In this document: positions 1 through 12,002 of the stretch, in pieces
Layout of the letters: the number at the start of each line of letters is the position of its first letter
Numbering within the stretch: the stretch's first letter is position 1
DNA from: Gerris lacustris
Lineage: Eukaryota > Arthropoda > Insecta > Hemiptera > Gerridae
NCBI GenBank assembly: GCA_951217055.1
Contig: OX578282.1
Coordinates: 15,129,877-15,193,876 of the forward strand
Direction: 5' to 3'
DNA length: 64,000 nucleotides
Notes under the pieces: generated by a model
Told to the model about the DNA's origin: nothing
Databases searched by the model: none
What the model saw: only the letters and a program-made list of their open reading frames with translations
Program-made: the position numbers and the translations under genes

Positions 1-1160
1 TTTAGGGTTTCGTAGGTAAAACCAAAAAAAGAAACCTTTATAGTTTTTTTTTTAATTTTGAATGGGGTATCAAATAAAAGGTATAGACGAGTAGATTACA
101 AAAATATATAACACTCGTGGAAAGCGTTTAATTTTCCATGCCATTTTGTCAAAAAACATCAAAATTTTGTGTACCTTTGAAGGAAAAGTATTTTTTGTTT
201 TTTTTTAATTTAGTTGGTTGTTTGTAAAGTGTAAAATTTAGAATTTCGCGGAAAATTATTCGTTTTGTCGGAGTACGCTTCTCAATTCACTTAGATTTTT
301 TTTTTTTTTTTTTGTAAAAAAACACCAACTATATGTATTTTGAAAACAATAAAGTTATAACAATATACGAGTATATGAATCTTTTAACTAGCTCACGTTG
401 TTTTTTCCTCGAAAGTCGTAAAAACTCGAATTTCTGTCGTATTGGTTTTTTTCACGTGAAAAAATAAACTGAACCAAATAAAATACATCATAATTACATC
501 TGGCACCTACTACAGACCTACAGTTACGTAGGAACCACCCTAAACTGCATTTTATTTTACTCTTTTAATTTTTATCAAATATAAATGGTAAAATATTTAC
601 TTAATTTTTAACTTGGTCTCTTTATAGTTATGACTATGACGTAAACAAGCCCTAGATAGATAATTAAAATTGAATAATTATTTTAAATATACATTTTTGG
701 TTTCATTTATCATAAGATATTTTATAATTATGAATAATCTATAATTATGACATGGATTTAATTTGTACCTTTTACTTAATACTGTCTTATACGTAGACTT
801 ATTTTAAAGTGAAATCGTGAAATTATTATGTAAAATCATATATAAGTTGTTACCTGCCACCTTTAAATTGATAATTTCTACGCTTCTTTCTTCAATGCAA
901 AAGCATTATTTCTGCTTTCTCCTTTTTCTTTAAACTTTGTAAGAGAAGAAATTGGTATTTTAACTCGTATTACACAATAATACATATATTTTTTCTGTCA
1001 ATGTGTACTTTTACATTTAAGCCTTAATGGATCAATTCACTCCTTTTATTCTTTTCAACAAAAAAAGTTATTTTTAACACTGAAAGGATCTATAATTTTC
1101 CTGTTATAATTTCTTGGTATGATTTTAATTCTTTCTGTTTACTGGGGTCAAAGGGATTCA
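1..1160. other. AT-rich non-coding stretch; left edge repeat-like
   Basis: I see no exon here. The first 110 bases resemble family G (27801-28943): the sequence starts with a TAGGGTTTCGTAGG-like end and has a GGGTATCAAAT motif followed by GAGTAGATTA. The window probably begins inside a degraded copy. The rest is AT-rich with homopolymer runs. Confidence 0.4.
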
Positions 1161-1173
1161 CGCATTCTGTTAT

Positions 1174-1799
1174 TGCTTCCGAGCTTATTCATTCATTATG
1201 AGAAACGCATTTTTTTTGTCTCCAAATAAAAAAAAAATCGTTCTAGAGACCAGGGAATATTTTTGGTCACGTGCCTGTCTGTTAGTCGTTTAAAATTTTT
1301 TGAGAGATACAATTGTATAAGTACTCATATGATTTTCAACCAACCACCGTTTCTATGAAAGTACTCATGTGATTTTCAACTAACCACCGTTTCTATGAAA
1401 GTACTCATGTGATTTTCAACCAACCACCGTTTCTATGAAAGTACTCATGTGATTCTCAACTAACCACCGTTTCTATGAAAGTACTCATGTGATTTTCAAC
1501 CAACCACCGTTTCTATATGAAAGTACTCATGTGATTTTCAACTAACCACCGTTTCTATGAAAGTACTCATGTGATTTTCAACCAACCACCGTTTCTATGA
1601 AAGTACTCATGTGATTCTCAACTAACCGCCGTTTCTATGAAAGTAATCATGTGATTTTCAACTAACAACCGTTTCTAGAAACGGTGCTTCTTGCTTGTCC
1701 GATTTTAAACTAACCACGTATCTTTGAAAGTACTCATCCGATTTTAAACTAACCACGTATCTTTGAAAGTACTCATCCGATTTTAAACTAACCACGTAA
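1174..1799 (+). repeat. Family A copy with internal tandem expansion
   Basis: The head (GCTTCCGAGCTT, from 1175) and the AGGGAATATTTTTGG block with CTGTCTGTTAG at 1250-1290 identify a family A copy. From 1321 a unit of about 40 bp (GTACTCATGTGATTTTCAAC followed by a CCACCGTTTCTATGAAA block) repeats nine times to about 1680. Units ending the first block in CAACC and CTAAC alternate, so the true period is an 80-bp dimer, and one unit is 42 bp. A related 39-bp unit (CCGATTTTAAACTAACCACG) follows three times at 1698-1799. The unit resembles the ACTCGTCCGATTTTAATG part of other family A copies, so the array probably grew from the element's own interior. Confidence 0.75.
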
Positions 1800-3215
1800 A
1801 AATTAGAAGAGGACTTAAACTGAAGGTTTGATTAATCTTTTATAGCAGCTTTTAAAGAAGTTGGTTTAGAACCAACGTTTTGCGTATTCGCTGTATGAAG
1901 GCCATAGATGATTCCGTACGCGCTATAAGCTCCGCTAGCTGTGAAACCCACCATAACGCATTTATAGACCAAAGTTAAGATTAAATAGAATCAAAGAGGG
2001 TGTATAGAACATCAAATTCAAAATAATGAATAATTAAAACATTTCACCGACAACATTCACGTATTAAAATTTAATGGAATGGTCATCTTTTACATTGAGT
2101 TACTTAACTGATTCCTTTCAATAGTCGATAAAATTATTGTGGGAGAAAACCGTATTATAGATTACAACAAAAAAAAAATCTATTCAGTTTACATAATCTT
2201 TGTCTCTTTGTAAACAGAGGAGATGAAACGTAAGAGAAATGATGTCCATGTCTATACTGCAATATACAAACATAAACTCTTATTTACCTAGCTATCAAGA
2301 CTTGAAGATTCTATTAATAAGTGAAACATTTCCCACACTTTTCATAATGTTACGATTATAATACACACTGATTTCTTTTCTCAGGCATTCTTTTGTACCT
2401 TATCCTTTTTTTTTATCTTGTTTCAAATGACGTCATTGTCTTATTCTTAATAGCTAGACTTTTGATGTGCTACTTTCTTTGAGCTTGCGCACTTGTATTG
2501 TGTTTTAATAGTTTTGCTCGATGTGTGGCCTAAAGATATAGGTCCCAATTTTAGGGCCCGTAAGCAAAACGAGGACCCTCATACATTTCTGCCCTTGTCT
2601 GTCTGTTTGCTATACAGTCTGTCTGTATACATAAATTATGAACGTATCTTTGATTATGCACTTGATCTTTGAAAGTACCCAACACAAAAAATTAATAACT
2701 TTTCAGTTGTACATATCATGTGTAATAAATAACCAAAAAAAAAAAAAACATAAAGCAAAAAATCATCCCTCTAAAACTAGGGGTTGTTGAAGTTTAAAGG
2801 GTTAAAAAATCGTTTTAGGGAAAATACATCATTTGTGGAGGACGCCTTGAGTAGAAATATAAATTTGATTTCGTTTTCATTGTACAGACATATCTTTAAA
2901 AATTTAATTTTTCCTGTCCCTCCTCTTCTTTTTTAGAAATCAGCGAAAAAACCTGAAATATATTGTAATTATTCTTTTTTGACCTATTTTTTCAATACGA
3001 CTTGTAGTTTTGGCACAATAAGCCTCCCAAACAGCTTTACAGACAGTTCCACCATTTACCTGTATATCTTCGAAATAAAACGGTCGAAAAATTTTCAAAT
3101 GTATAAATTATTCTTAATATATGTAAGTCCAAGGAATAACCCCCTTAATTTGTGCGGCAAGTATACATCCTGTACAGTAAATTAGTTAGTTGAACTATAG
3201 ATCGTATTTTACTAT
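1800..3215. other. Non-coding stretch
   Basis: No gene is visible. At 2545-2640 there is a degraded repeat: a GGGCCCGTAAGC block, then CTGTCTGTCTG-type tracts. It is related in style to family F (AGGGTCCGTAGG ends). Apart from this the sequence is AT-rich and shows no structure I can name. Confidence 0.4.
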
Positions 3216-3763
3216 TACTACGTTTTTATTATCTTTCTTGTTTGTTTGTTTGTTTGTCCGGTACAAATCTTGCAATCGATTTCTAACTAACTTCCCGAAT
3301 AGCTAGACATTTGAAACTTTTAGAACAGCTCAGAACACGATGACAATGCATTATTGTAATAAAGTAAGCAGAATTTAATTGGTTTTCAGCAAATTTTGCT
3401 ATATGGAAAGTTAGTTCGGAAAACATCCTGAAGTTATTTTATTTGTTTTGACATGTCCCATATTTATACAATCTTCATTTTGACTGGTTTCAAATTTGTG
3501 ATTTTTTTATTAAGAGATATACATTGAATGACAAGAAATGTAAACATATCGAATCTAAGCATGGTTTAGATTCGGTGTTGGGGAGATCCGTTGTACAACG
3601 ATTTGTCCTTTCATAGGTTTAAGATCAGCTCTCTAGATGGTTGTCATTTATGTCAAGTAAATAAATTCGGAACTATTTTTTTTTTCACTAACATTATATA
3701 TAACAATAACAATTATATTATCAACATTACATATGATTCAACAGAAAATTTAAAAACGTGGTA
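3216..3763 (+). repeat. Family H inverted-repeat element, copy 1
   Basis: It is bounded by TACTACGTTTTTA on the left and TAAAAACGTGGTA on the right, that is, imperfect terminal inverted repeats. Inside are a TTTG tetranucleotide run, a GCTAGACATTTGAAAC block, CAGCAAATTTTGCT and CTTCATTTTGACTGG. The same order of blocks occurs at 50530-50838, and in reverse at 53154-53544. No coding sequence was recognised, so it is probably a non-autonomous DNA element. This is the longest copy because of extra AT-rich sequence at its right side. Confidence 0.65.
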
Positions 3764-5243
3764 TATAAAAATTTCTTTTTATCTTGTAATTTTTAGAAAT
3801 ATAAATTGTTTTTTTCTCTTAGCATATTATTTTACTCGAATCAAGTAAAATTGCGCGATTAATATTTAAATAAATAAAAGTAAAGTATAATGTACGTGCC
3901 TTTGTACTAATTCTGCACTCTTACTTGGGTTATACCTAACCGAAATTACTTAGATGTATTAATATTCCCTTGTCTTAATATAGTTAATTAGACCAAGGGA
4001 TATTATATACTTTTACTTACAGAAGAGTGATGTTCCTTTGTCCCAAAGTTCTTTGGACTAAATATATTTTTGTCTTAATAGTTATTACAACAATGGAATT
4101 CCTTATGAATGGCTCAGTAAGCACATATATAGGGTGGGTAACCAATTAAATTTTATTATCAACCTCAATTCGTTGGTGGACACACCTATGGGTAGGTTAC
4201 CAGGTAAATTAGTACCCCTTATTTTGTGTAATCAGAGCTATAATAGTTTGAGACACAAGGCACATCTATTAACTGTATTTCTTTAGTATTTTGTCTTACT
4301 CTTATAAACTATGAAATTAACTGCAATTGTGTCTTTTACTACTTCTCTGCATTATATATGTTTGAAATGTACTTTTTTAAAAAAAAAAAAATAATAAAAT
4401 AAAATGTAACTTCCCTCCCATCCCATTTTTGCCATTATTGATTGAATTATAATTACTATATGACGCTCAGGGTTTTATAGAACCCTCGGAGAAAGATTTA
4501 AGGCACTGATTTATACGTATGTTTTATCTCTTCAAATTCGGACTTTTTTAATCATATTGATTCTTTATAAACAATTTTTTTTTGTCATCAAGGATAGTGA
4601 ATTATTGTTCTCAAAATTATTGTGTACAAACAACCTTGATAAGGTTTCACCCATTAATCCGACTTTCTGATATTTTGTAACTTTTGCTTTCTTTTGAGAT
4701 AGTAAAGTGAAAGCATAGAAATCGTATAAAATTCGACTTCAAGCTTTCAACAGATTGAAAATTGTCCACTATTCCTGAGCACGATGTGACTTCTTACTGT
4801 TTCTTCAATCTGTTCGACCTTCAGCTCTTGACAGAAAATAACAATAATATAAAAGAGAGAAGAAGAAATAAAAAAAACAAAAACCTTGGTATGAATGAGA
4901 TGTAATGAATGGGATTTTGCATGAATGAGATGCAAATGTTGTTGCTTATTTTGTTAATAAGAAAGGATAAATCAGCTGTTCTGTAAAAGATTAGCATCAA
5001 ATCAAAAGTAAACGTAAATGTTCATCTTGTTAATGAAAAAGCGTGAGAATCTTATCCATTCAATCATACAATGTTTTCAATGCATTGTATATTACTATAT
5101 TAATCGAAGTGCACTTAGTATATTTTTAAAACTTGGGTCTTTAGGTGTTTTTAGTGAAAACACTTTTCTAAAAAAGGTGATATTTCGTCTCTTAATTGGG
5201 ATATCTTCAAATCTGCAAAAAGTTTATTAGGCCAGTCATTTTT
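3764..5243. other. Non-coding, AT-rich stretch
   Basis: No exon was recognised. At 3960-4080 there are GACCAAGGGATATTA and GTTCCTTTGTCCCAAAG blocks that resemble the interior of the four-arm hairpin family (38477-38712), so a decayed copy lies here. Confidence 0.35.
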
Positions 5244-5832
5244 TACTTTCTCATATAAAGAGAAAGTATTGTGATGGCGCGAAAATTCGATTTTTAGATA
5301 TTGATGGATTTACACGTTTTGAGGTCCCCTGAGTCCAAAAAAGTGGTTTTTAAAAAATGTCTGTCTGTCGTCTGTGCAGACGCCTGGAGCCTAAACTACT
5401 GGGCCGACTTTGACGAAATTTGGCTTACATGTTCAGAAAAATCATACCCCGAGGCGAAATCGAGAAATGAATTTTAGCTCCAAATTTAGGGGCGCTACCC
5501 CCCAAAAACTCTGAAAAAACGTGAAAAAAAAATATTTCTCGAAAATGGTTCCGACGATTTTAATTTAAAAATTCTAAAATATAATCCAACGATATATAAG
5601 CCGTTTTCCTGGGAAAAATCTAGTTCTTGAGAAAAAAGCTTAAAACGCGGACCGAGAGAGCCCGGGTTCGATTCCCCGCCCGGGAGAAGTTATTTTTTGA
5701 TAAAGTTTAATGAAATTCTCAATAATAATTAAATTTTTCATTCGAAAACTAATAAATGGAAAACATTGGGCTAAATAATTATGAACTCGTATATGAGAAA
5801 GTTTGTCTGAGTTGTCTCGGACCGATTTTTTG
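5244..5832 (+). repeat. Family C repeat, near full length, with tRNA-like B box
   Basis: It starts with the palindrome TACTTTCTC..GAGAAAGTA and ends with ATATGAGAAAGTTTG then GTCTCGGACCGA. The order inside is: a GTCTGTCTGTCGTCTGTGC tract, a GGGCCGACTTTGACG/AAATTTGGC core, ATCATACCCCGAGGCGA, GGGGCGCTACCCCCC, CTCTGAAAAAACGTG, and a tRNA-like segment near 5660 with GGGTTCGATTCC (a B-box-like sequence) flanked by CCCGGG. The reverse copy at 29532-30143 has the same architecture. No open reading frame of note runs through it, so it is likely a non-autonomous element. Confidence 0.75.
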
Positions 5833-6298
5833 TTTTAAATATTAATTACTTATAACATACATAAAAATTAACTAATAAATAAAAATTAAAAATATTTTAT
5901 GTGTGGTCTTATTTTCTATTACTCATATCTTTAGAAACATTTTTTTAAAAATACATTTTTTTATATAATTTTTATAAATAAGACTATAATAAAAAGAAAT
6001 TAATCCCTTGTTATGAAGTCATGATGTTTCTATTTTAAAATCTTCTTTACTGGTAATTTGGTAAAAAGTCTAATAGAGCAGGGTAAAATACCTGATTTGA
6101 GTCAATAGAGCTCAATCAACTGTCCAAGTTAACAATACCAAGTTCCTTAAATAATGAAGTAAAGTTTCTTTTATAATGATGTCTAAACCCAGATTAAATC
6201 ACTGACTAAAGTGTCAGATTAAGTGCACTTTTATTTTGAATTTGCTAATGAATTATAACTGTGTTTGTTTAAAAAACAATTATACGCCATTCTAAATA

Positions 6299-7244
6299 CA
6301 GTCGGACCCCTATAAAACGAAAGAGAAAAGAAGAAAGAGGAAAAATTAGTGTTCCTGAAAGAGATACATGTTTTTATCCCGCACCATTTTCACCTATTGC
6401 AGAAGTGATTCATCTACGTTTTCATACTTATGATCTTTAGATTTTTTTTAACAATCTTCACTTGTTCAGTTTAAATATTGAATCCCGGTTTTCCAAATTG
6501 TGTAAACAAAATTCAAAATTGTGAACTCGGTGTGATTTCATATTTACGGGATACTTTTTTGGTCTTCATTCTTTTATCTTCGTCTTTAAAAATATTAATT
6601 TTTCTGAAAGTGATGATTTTATTTTAGGACATTTGTATACGGTGAGTAAATTACACTTTAAAAAGTCAAGAGATTTAATTAACGGGCGAAAATGAATTCT
6701 AAACTGAGACTAAAGGCGAAGATACACATGCCGTCAAATTGGGGAAGTAGCTTGCATGCCAAAAGAGGGGTATGTGCCAGTAACTGGCATGCCAAGGATG
6801 TTTATTAAGTTTTTATCTGCTTGCTTGCCAACTACAGGCGTGCCATTCAACATATCCACGTGCAAGTAGCTGGCATGTTTTTGTTCAAGCTACAGGCATG
6901 TGTATTTCCGCCTTAAGAGATTTCTCTATACTGTGCAAAGATTATTCTGATTCTACTTAAACTAATGGAGGTAGAATATGCAAAAATTATTAGAGTGCCA
7001 GAGCAAGAAACTCCTAAATAAAGTTCTAAGAAAATAAAGAAATGCAGAAACACCGCCAATATTAATTTACAGAATGTTTATCGGTCAGATCTTTATCCTT
7101 ATTTTTATGAATTCCGTTCGTTGTAGATCAATTATTTTCGTTCTATAGAAACACTTTTATGTAGAGATTTTTTGGGGAAATAAAAATATTTGTTATATAG
7201 AGATTTTTGTTGTACAGAAAGTTCTTTATAAGAAGGTCCGACTG
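6299..7244. mobile_element. Pogo/Tigger-like non-autonomous DNA element
   Basis: The left end CAGTCGGACCCCTATAAA and the right end TTTATAAGAAGGTCCGACTG are inverted repeats. TA flanks both sides (6297-6298 and 7245-7246), as expected for TA target duplication by Tc1/mariner/pogo elements. Near the right end, repeated TTATATAGAGATTTTTGTTG-type blocks resemble the inner ends of Tigger-like elements. There is no transposase reading frame. A family D element (6713-6914) is nested inside, so family D was active later. The superfamily call rests on the TA duplication and the CAGTCGGACC ends. Confidence 0.7.
6713..6914. mobile_element. Family D MITE, copy 1 (nested)
   Basis: The element is about 200 bp. 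Its ends AAGGCGAAGATACACATGCC and GGCATGTGTATTTCCGCCTT form a terminal inverted repeat. The inside holds several CTTGCATGCC / GGCATGC and AAGTAGCTGGCATG motifs in both orientations, so the whole element folds back on itself. Copies at 17903-18099 and 18525-18678 share the order of blocks. Confidence 0.75.
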
Positions 7245-8070
7245 TATTAATATTTTATTGATAAACGATTATACTGACGATAAAATAAATTATAATTAAC
7301 TGCATTTGTTTAGGGTAATAAAGTTTTAAGTGGATTTATCTATATTTACGCTTAGTAGGAAATAAATCTTCAATTCTTAATCTCAAAGCTTAAGGAAGTA
7401 AACTGCACTTTTTTCATTTCCACTCGAAAAAATTGGATTGTCAACAAGTATATCATTTTAAATGTTTAACCAGTTCAAAATGCAAAACTATTAATTATGT
7501 ATAAACACGAGGGAGGGAGTTAAGTTCCTTAAGAATTCAGTCTTTCAGTTCATGAAAGGAGTTCGTGCACTGAATGCCAAGTGGCAAGATATTCCACGAG
7601 CTATTTAACAGCGCTTTTGGAGTTTAGAATTTTTTAAATTTTTTATAACTCTTTGAGAATAAAGGAAGCATACCTTCCTCTTTTTAATAACTCGGAAGCA
7701 GACCTGAACTTTTTTATAGAATAAAGGATGAAGCGAAAAATGTATAAAAAATGACATCATTTTATTTAATTAAAAAAAACGACAAAAAATTGAAAATATG
7801 TGGAGTTTAAATTATTAATTTATTAATTTATTATTAGTTTAATTTATTAATGTTTAATAAATAGTTAAAATATTCGAACAAATATTGAAATACTTAGAGA
7901 CATAGTTAGCTGTGTATGAAGTAAATCTCTATCTAAAAAGTGTACCAACCTTAAATACATCTACCTGTAACATTCATACTCCTTTTTTATGCAGGTATTT
8001 TCAATTTCTTAGCAGTCAATAAAAGGGTATGATGTCTTTTACCACGTATAAAGTGTGCTAATTATTTTTG
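7245..8070. other. Non-coding stretch
   Basis: AT-rich sequence with no exon or recognised repeat. There is a short region of simple TTAATTTATTA repeats at 7810-7865. Confidence 0.35.
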
Positions 8071-8305
8071 CTACCGCGAGCTTACCGAAGGTAACGGAAG
8101 CTATGTGATCGGTTTTTAAGAACGAACATTTTTTATGTCTTCGATTAAATAAAAGTCTAAGACAGAAATCTGTTTCAGACATCAGGGAACATTTTTGATT
8201 CCGTGTCTGTCTGTCGGATTGTTGCAGTGTTCAGTTCAAATTTAGCATTCTGTCTAATGTTTGATAACTAAATGTTGATGCGTTTGATATTGAAATGTAA
8301 ATAAA
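8071..8305 (+). repeat. Family A, truncated forward copy
   Basis: It contains the head hairpin (GCTTACCGAAGGTAACGG), AGACAGAAATCTG and CATCAGGGAACATTTTTG, then CTGTCTGTCGG. The copy stops before the tail and abuts a reverse copy starting at 8310. Confidence 0.65.
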
Positions 8306-8309
8306 TTAA

Positions 8310-8935
8310 AATAGACTGCCAATTAGTGTGGCACTTAGCTTCCTCAAAAAAAAATTATGGGGATCATCTGGGGGTCAGCCCTTAACTATCCTCAAATTTT
8401 GAGCAAAATCCGTTCGTTAGACCTTGAGATTTTGATGCTTGGTGGATTTTGTTACGTTTGCGCATGCGCAGTGGCTACTATTTATCCAATTACTATGACA
8501 TTCATACGAGACCTTATAGCGTATAACCTGTACAATCGCTGAAATTTTTATTGAAATCGGATGAAAATTGTGGAAGTTATGCGTGTGGCAAGCATCTCAC
8601 GTTTGCACAGGCGCAGTGGCTACGACTGATCCGATCATCCGATTGGTTGAAATTAATATGGCATCAGCACACTTTTATTCCTCAACTATCCTCTGTTTAA
8701 GCAAAATCGCGGAGGATTAGGTCACGAGAAATTGTTTTGGAGGATTTTATGCTGGCGCCTGCGAAGAGACTGCCATTAATCACTAAGAAATAGACAGTCA
8801 CACACGAAACTAAATTTGTTCAGGGAACTCTTGAACTTAAAATGCGGAAATTTTGAATTTGAAGGGAAAAAGTGTTCACCTCCCAAAAGTGAACATAATG
8901 CTTCCTCTACGTTGCGTTGGTAGACTCGGAAGCAA
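8310..8935 (-). repeat. Family A-related reverse copy with internal duplication
   Basis: It starts with the reversed tail (AATAGACTGCCAATTAGTG, GGCACTTAGCTTCCTC) and ends with the reversed head (GCTTCCTCTACG...CTCGGAAGCAA). The interior differs from other copies. It holds two units containing ACGTTTGCGCATGCGCAG and ACGTTTGCACAGGCGCAG, each followed by TGGCTAC. It may be a subfamily that keeps the ends and replaces the middle. Confidence 0.55.
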
Positions 8936-9399
8936 TAATCTATACTTCCAAACGATTTAAAACTAAATATGGAAAGTTAGCGCCTAAAATATTCTTGGTG
9001 CTCGAAGCTAGTAGTAGTTTCACTTAATAGTTAATGTACTTCTTAAAAGGTTGTGTGTAAAATATGTAAGTGTTTTTACAGAGAAGAAAGCTAAATAAAT
9101 AAGTATCGTCTCATAGCTCAGAAAAAACACCATTATTGAAAGTGGTATTTTTAACTTTTCTCTTGAAGACCCTAAATTAAAATTTAAATATTTTAAAGAA
9201 AGAGTAATTTGGTATTGATTTAGAAACTGTAATACTGTTTGCAAAATTCAATTTGCTCTTTTAAAAGCTTTTCTAAGGCTAAAAATCTCTATAAATACCT
9301 TTTTATACTAAACGAATATTGTTCGAATAACTATATACTATATGCAGTCCTTTTAAATACCATTAAACGTACATTATACTAAATTTATTAGTAATTTAA

Positions 9400-9995
9400 T
9401 TGAAGCGGAAGCGAGCTTCTTACATTGTAGTTCATCCTGTCTATGTGTGTGTCGGAAACGGTTCGACGATAACTTGAGTAAAAGTTGCCCGATTTTGGTG
9501 TAATTTTGTACACATGTTCATTTCACCAATGCTCAAGACGAGATCGTTGAACAATGTTATCCGCCCAAGCGTTAGCGCGTAACGCTCGTGCGAACACTTT
9601 AAAATGGAATTTTAGGACAAAATGGAATTCGATGAGCCAACCTTTTTTTTTAAATACTATTTTTTTAATAAAACCAACAGCAACACCGCTATAAAGTGTA
9701 AAGATCGATAAAACTTATAAAGCGTTCCATAATCGTTTAAAAATAGAGAAAACAACATTTTTACCAATATCTTACGTTCTGACGTATCGATTTTAATAAA
9801 ATGTCACTTAAATAATCTAATTTAGTATTGAAACATGCATGTAAAATTTCAACCTGATACAAGCAGAAGTTTTTGTGTTGTGAAGTGATACATTTTACCA
9901 TTTTTTTTTTTAATGGAGTAATCCTCATTAATTATCAACTCATCATAATTACAATTTTTTTTATATTCAATATTTATTGTTTACGCTCGCTTCAA
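9400..9995 (+). repeat. Family B repeat, copy 1
   Basis: The ends TTGAAGCGGAAGCGAGC and GCTCGCTTCAA form an imperfect inverted repeat. Inside are GACGATAACTTGAGTAAAAG, a CCCGATTTTGGTG core, ACACATGTTCATTTCACC, CCGCCCAAGCGTTAGCGCG and CCTGATACAAGCAGAAG. The same blocks occur in the same order at 42901-43360, and part of them in reverse at 36040-36180. No coding sequence was seen. Confidence 0.65.
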
Positions 9996-10904
9996 TGAAA
10001 GAGCCACCCGATGTCTGGCATAACTTTTATGATTTTTAGAGTTTCGAGGTCGTCCTAGAAACCCTTATGCTTAGAGAAGGTAGTTGAGGTAGATCGTCCG
10101 TCCGTCGCATCAACAATCAAACCAGCCTATTTATTGTAGCTAGATATTTGAAATTTGGTGTACTAGTTAAACTTTTAAGCCCAAAAACAGCGATCATGTT
10201 GCGAACTTCGATCAGCTATTGATCGCTGATCCTTTAAAACACAGGGCCGATTTCGATAAAATTTGGCATGCACAAACTGTGTGTGTGAACACCGATTAAA
10301 CAATCGTTCTTTTTTTATAAATCAATAAGAATGAACAGTTTTATTTGAACGTGATAATGAAAGTATTATGGAAAAAGAATCTTTTACCTTATAAAATTAT
10401 AATTTTCATTTTATACTCTGTAGTTTATTAATAAATCATAGATCATTATGTCTTAACTATAATTATAATTTTGATAAGCGCAACTCATTACGCAGTATTG
10501 ATAAGTTCTAACAGGTAATGTCAACCTTGTACTTAACGTACTGATAACAATGCTATTTTTAATCGTAATCAATATCCTCTAATGGGTTTTGACGTGTAAT
10601 CACTTATCATTATAACATAATCTTGGTCCTTGGAGTGATTAGGTGTGATGTTCATGTTCGTCCAACTATTAGGTGTGATTATAATTATTTTAATTATTAC
10701 AAAATCTGTTACGTCACATCTTTATTGTGTCATTAATTATTAGTTGTTATTATTTACTCGTTAAACATGCGTTAATGGATGCAAACATCAGTCGAAACTA
10801 AAAAAAAAGGAAAAAGTTCTAAAATTTTATTTAGTTATTTTACTGTTGATATCTACCCAGATATTATTTATTCGTTCAACTTATTTCTTTATATTTGTTA
10901 TTGT
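9996..10904. other. Non-coding stretch with a degraded repeat
   Basis: At 10036-10290 a decayed repeat shows GTCCGTCCGTCGCATC and a GGGCCGATTTCGATAAAATT core close to that of family C. The rest is AT-rich and holds nothing I can name. Confidence 0.4.
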
Positions 10905-11460
10905 GCTTCCGAGCTTACCGAAGGTATCGGAAGCTACGTGATTGTTTCGAAGAATTAAAAATCTTTAAATCTCCGATTTCAGAAATTCTAAGACAGAAAT
11001 CCTTTTTAGACATAGGGGAACATTTTTGGTTCCGGGTCTGTCTGTCTGTCTGTCGTTCAATTTTTGTGAACCAACATATCTTAAAAACTACACGTCCGAT
11101 TTTAATGATATTTGTATGGTACTTCATAACTAGCTCATTGTTGGTCCCATATAAGTGTCAACCTGCTATGCTCATTTGTTTCTCTTTTACTTGCGCACAA
11201 ATATACATTTATTTACATCTATATAGCTTCAAAAGTGCTTTATCTGATTTGCTTGAAACTTTTATAGATTAATTGGAACCGTCTGCGCTCTTTTACTTTT
11301 GCTAAATTGATACTTTAATTCATGTAAACAATTTTCACTGAATGATAAAACGGGGTAAACAAACAAATTATACTATAATTGCTTGTAAAAGCATAAAATC
11401 AGTAAAGTACGTGATATAATGCGAGGAAGCTATGTGCCACAGCAATTGGCAGTCTATTTA
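10905..11460 (+). repeat. Family A, near full-length reference copy
   Basis: This is the clearest uninterrupted copy (556 bp). The head hairpin is GCTTCCG-AGC-TTACC-GAA-GGTA..CGGAAGC. Then come TCTCCGATTTCAGAAATTC, AGACAGAAATC, GGGAACATTTTTGGTTCCG, a GTCTGTCTGTCTGTC run, AACATATCTTAAAAACTAC, CGTCCGATTTTAATG, TTGTTGGTCCCATATAAG, TGCGCACAAATATACATTTA and CTTCAAAAGTGCTT. The tail is GCGAGGAAGCTATGTGCCAC followed by ATTGGCAGTCTATTTA. No conserved protein is encoded: the 125-codon frame through it is open by chance and is not shared by the other copies. No transposase and no poly(A) tail are visible, so its class is unclear. Confidence 0.75.
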
Positions 11461-11631
11461 TAATTACAAATTTATTTATTTATTCAGTATTATTCAGAAT
11501 CATAATTTGTGTTTTTCAAAGATAAAATGAAATGATGAAACATTTAACAGATCTTTGGTAAAATTCTTTTGAACATAATTGCGTACTAGGAACACAAATA
11601 CTTAGAAATTAAGAATAAAACTTGTCAGAAG

Positions 11632-11781
11632 ACGTAGAGCTTCGATTATCCGAACTAATGTTGGGTTGGGTGGTTCGGATACCAGACGATCCGAACCACT
11701 CTATACAACATTAGTTCGAATAATCAAAAATTCGGATAATTGAACGTTCACATAGACGTTCGGACAATCGACGCTCTACTG
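11632..11781. mobile_element. Short pogo-like MITE
   Basis: The left end GTAGAGCTTCGATTATCCG and the right end (reverse complement CAGTAGAGCGTCGATTGTCC) are inverted repeats. A second pair of arms (CGAACTAATGTTG and CAACATTAGTTCG) lies inside. The CAGTAGAGCG-type ends and the TA after the right end suggest the pogo/Tc1 group. The left TA is not visible because that edge is mutated. Confidence 0.6.
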
Positions 11782-12002
11782 TAATTGAAAATCCACATTA
11801 ATATAAATTTTTGAAATTTTCATGTCAACATTAAATAATATAAAAAAAAATATATGTGTGAGGCTCTCACGCATTAGAAGTGAAACTTAAGTTCTAGAAT
11901 GCATTGCTCTCTTTCATTTTTTGACGAATTTATTATTTCAAGATTAAGAAATGGTTATGGGAAATTTAATTGAAAAAAAAAAAATAATAATAAAAAAATA
12001 TT

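Noticed and set aside
1..16. A TTTAGGG-like start that could suggest a telomere
   Set aside because: It is a single copy and matches the end of the family G repeat. No tandem TTAGG or TTAGGG is present.
1321..1680. A CRISPR-like array of regular units
   Set aside because: The units are contiguous with no unique spacers, in eukaryotic repeat DNA. It is a tandem satellite.
10895..11272. A 125-codon plus-strand frame
   Set aside because: It lies in a family A repeat, and other copies of the family have stops and indels in this frame.
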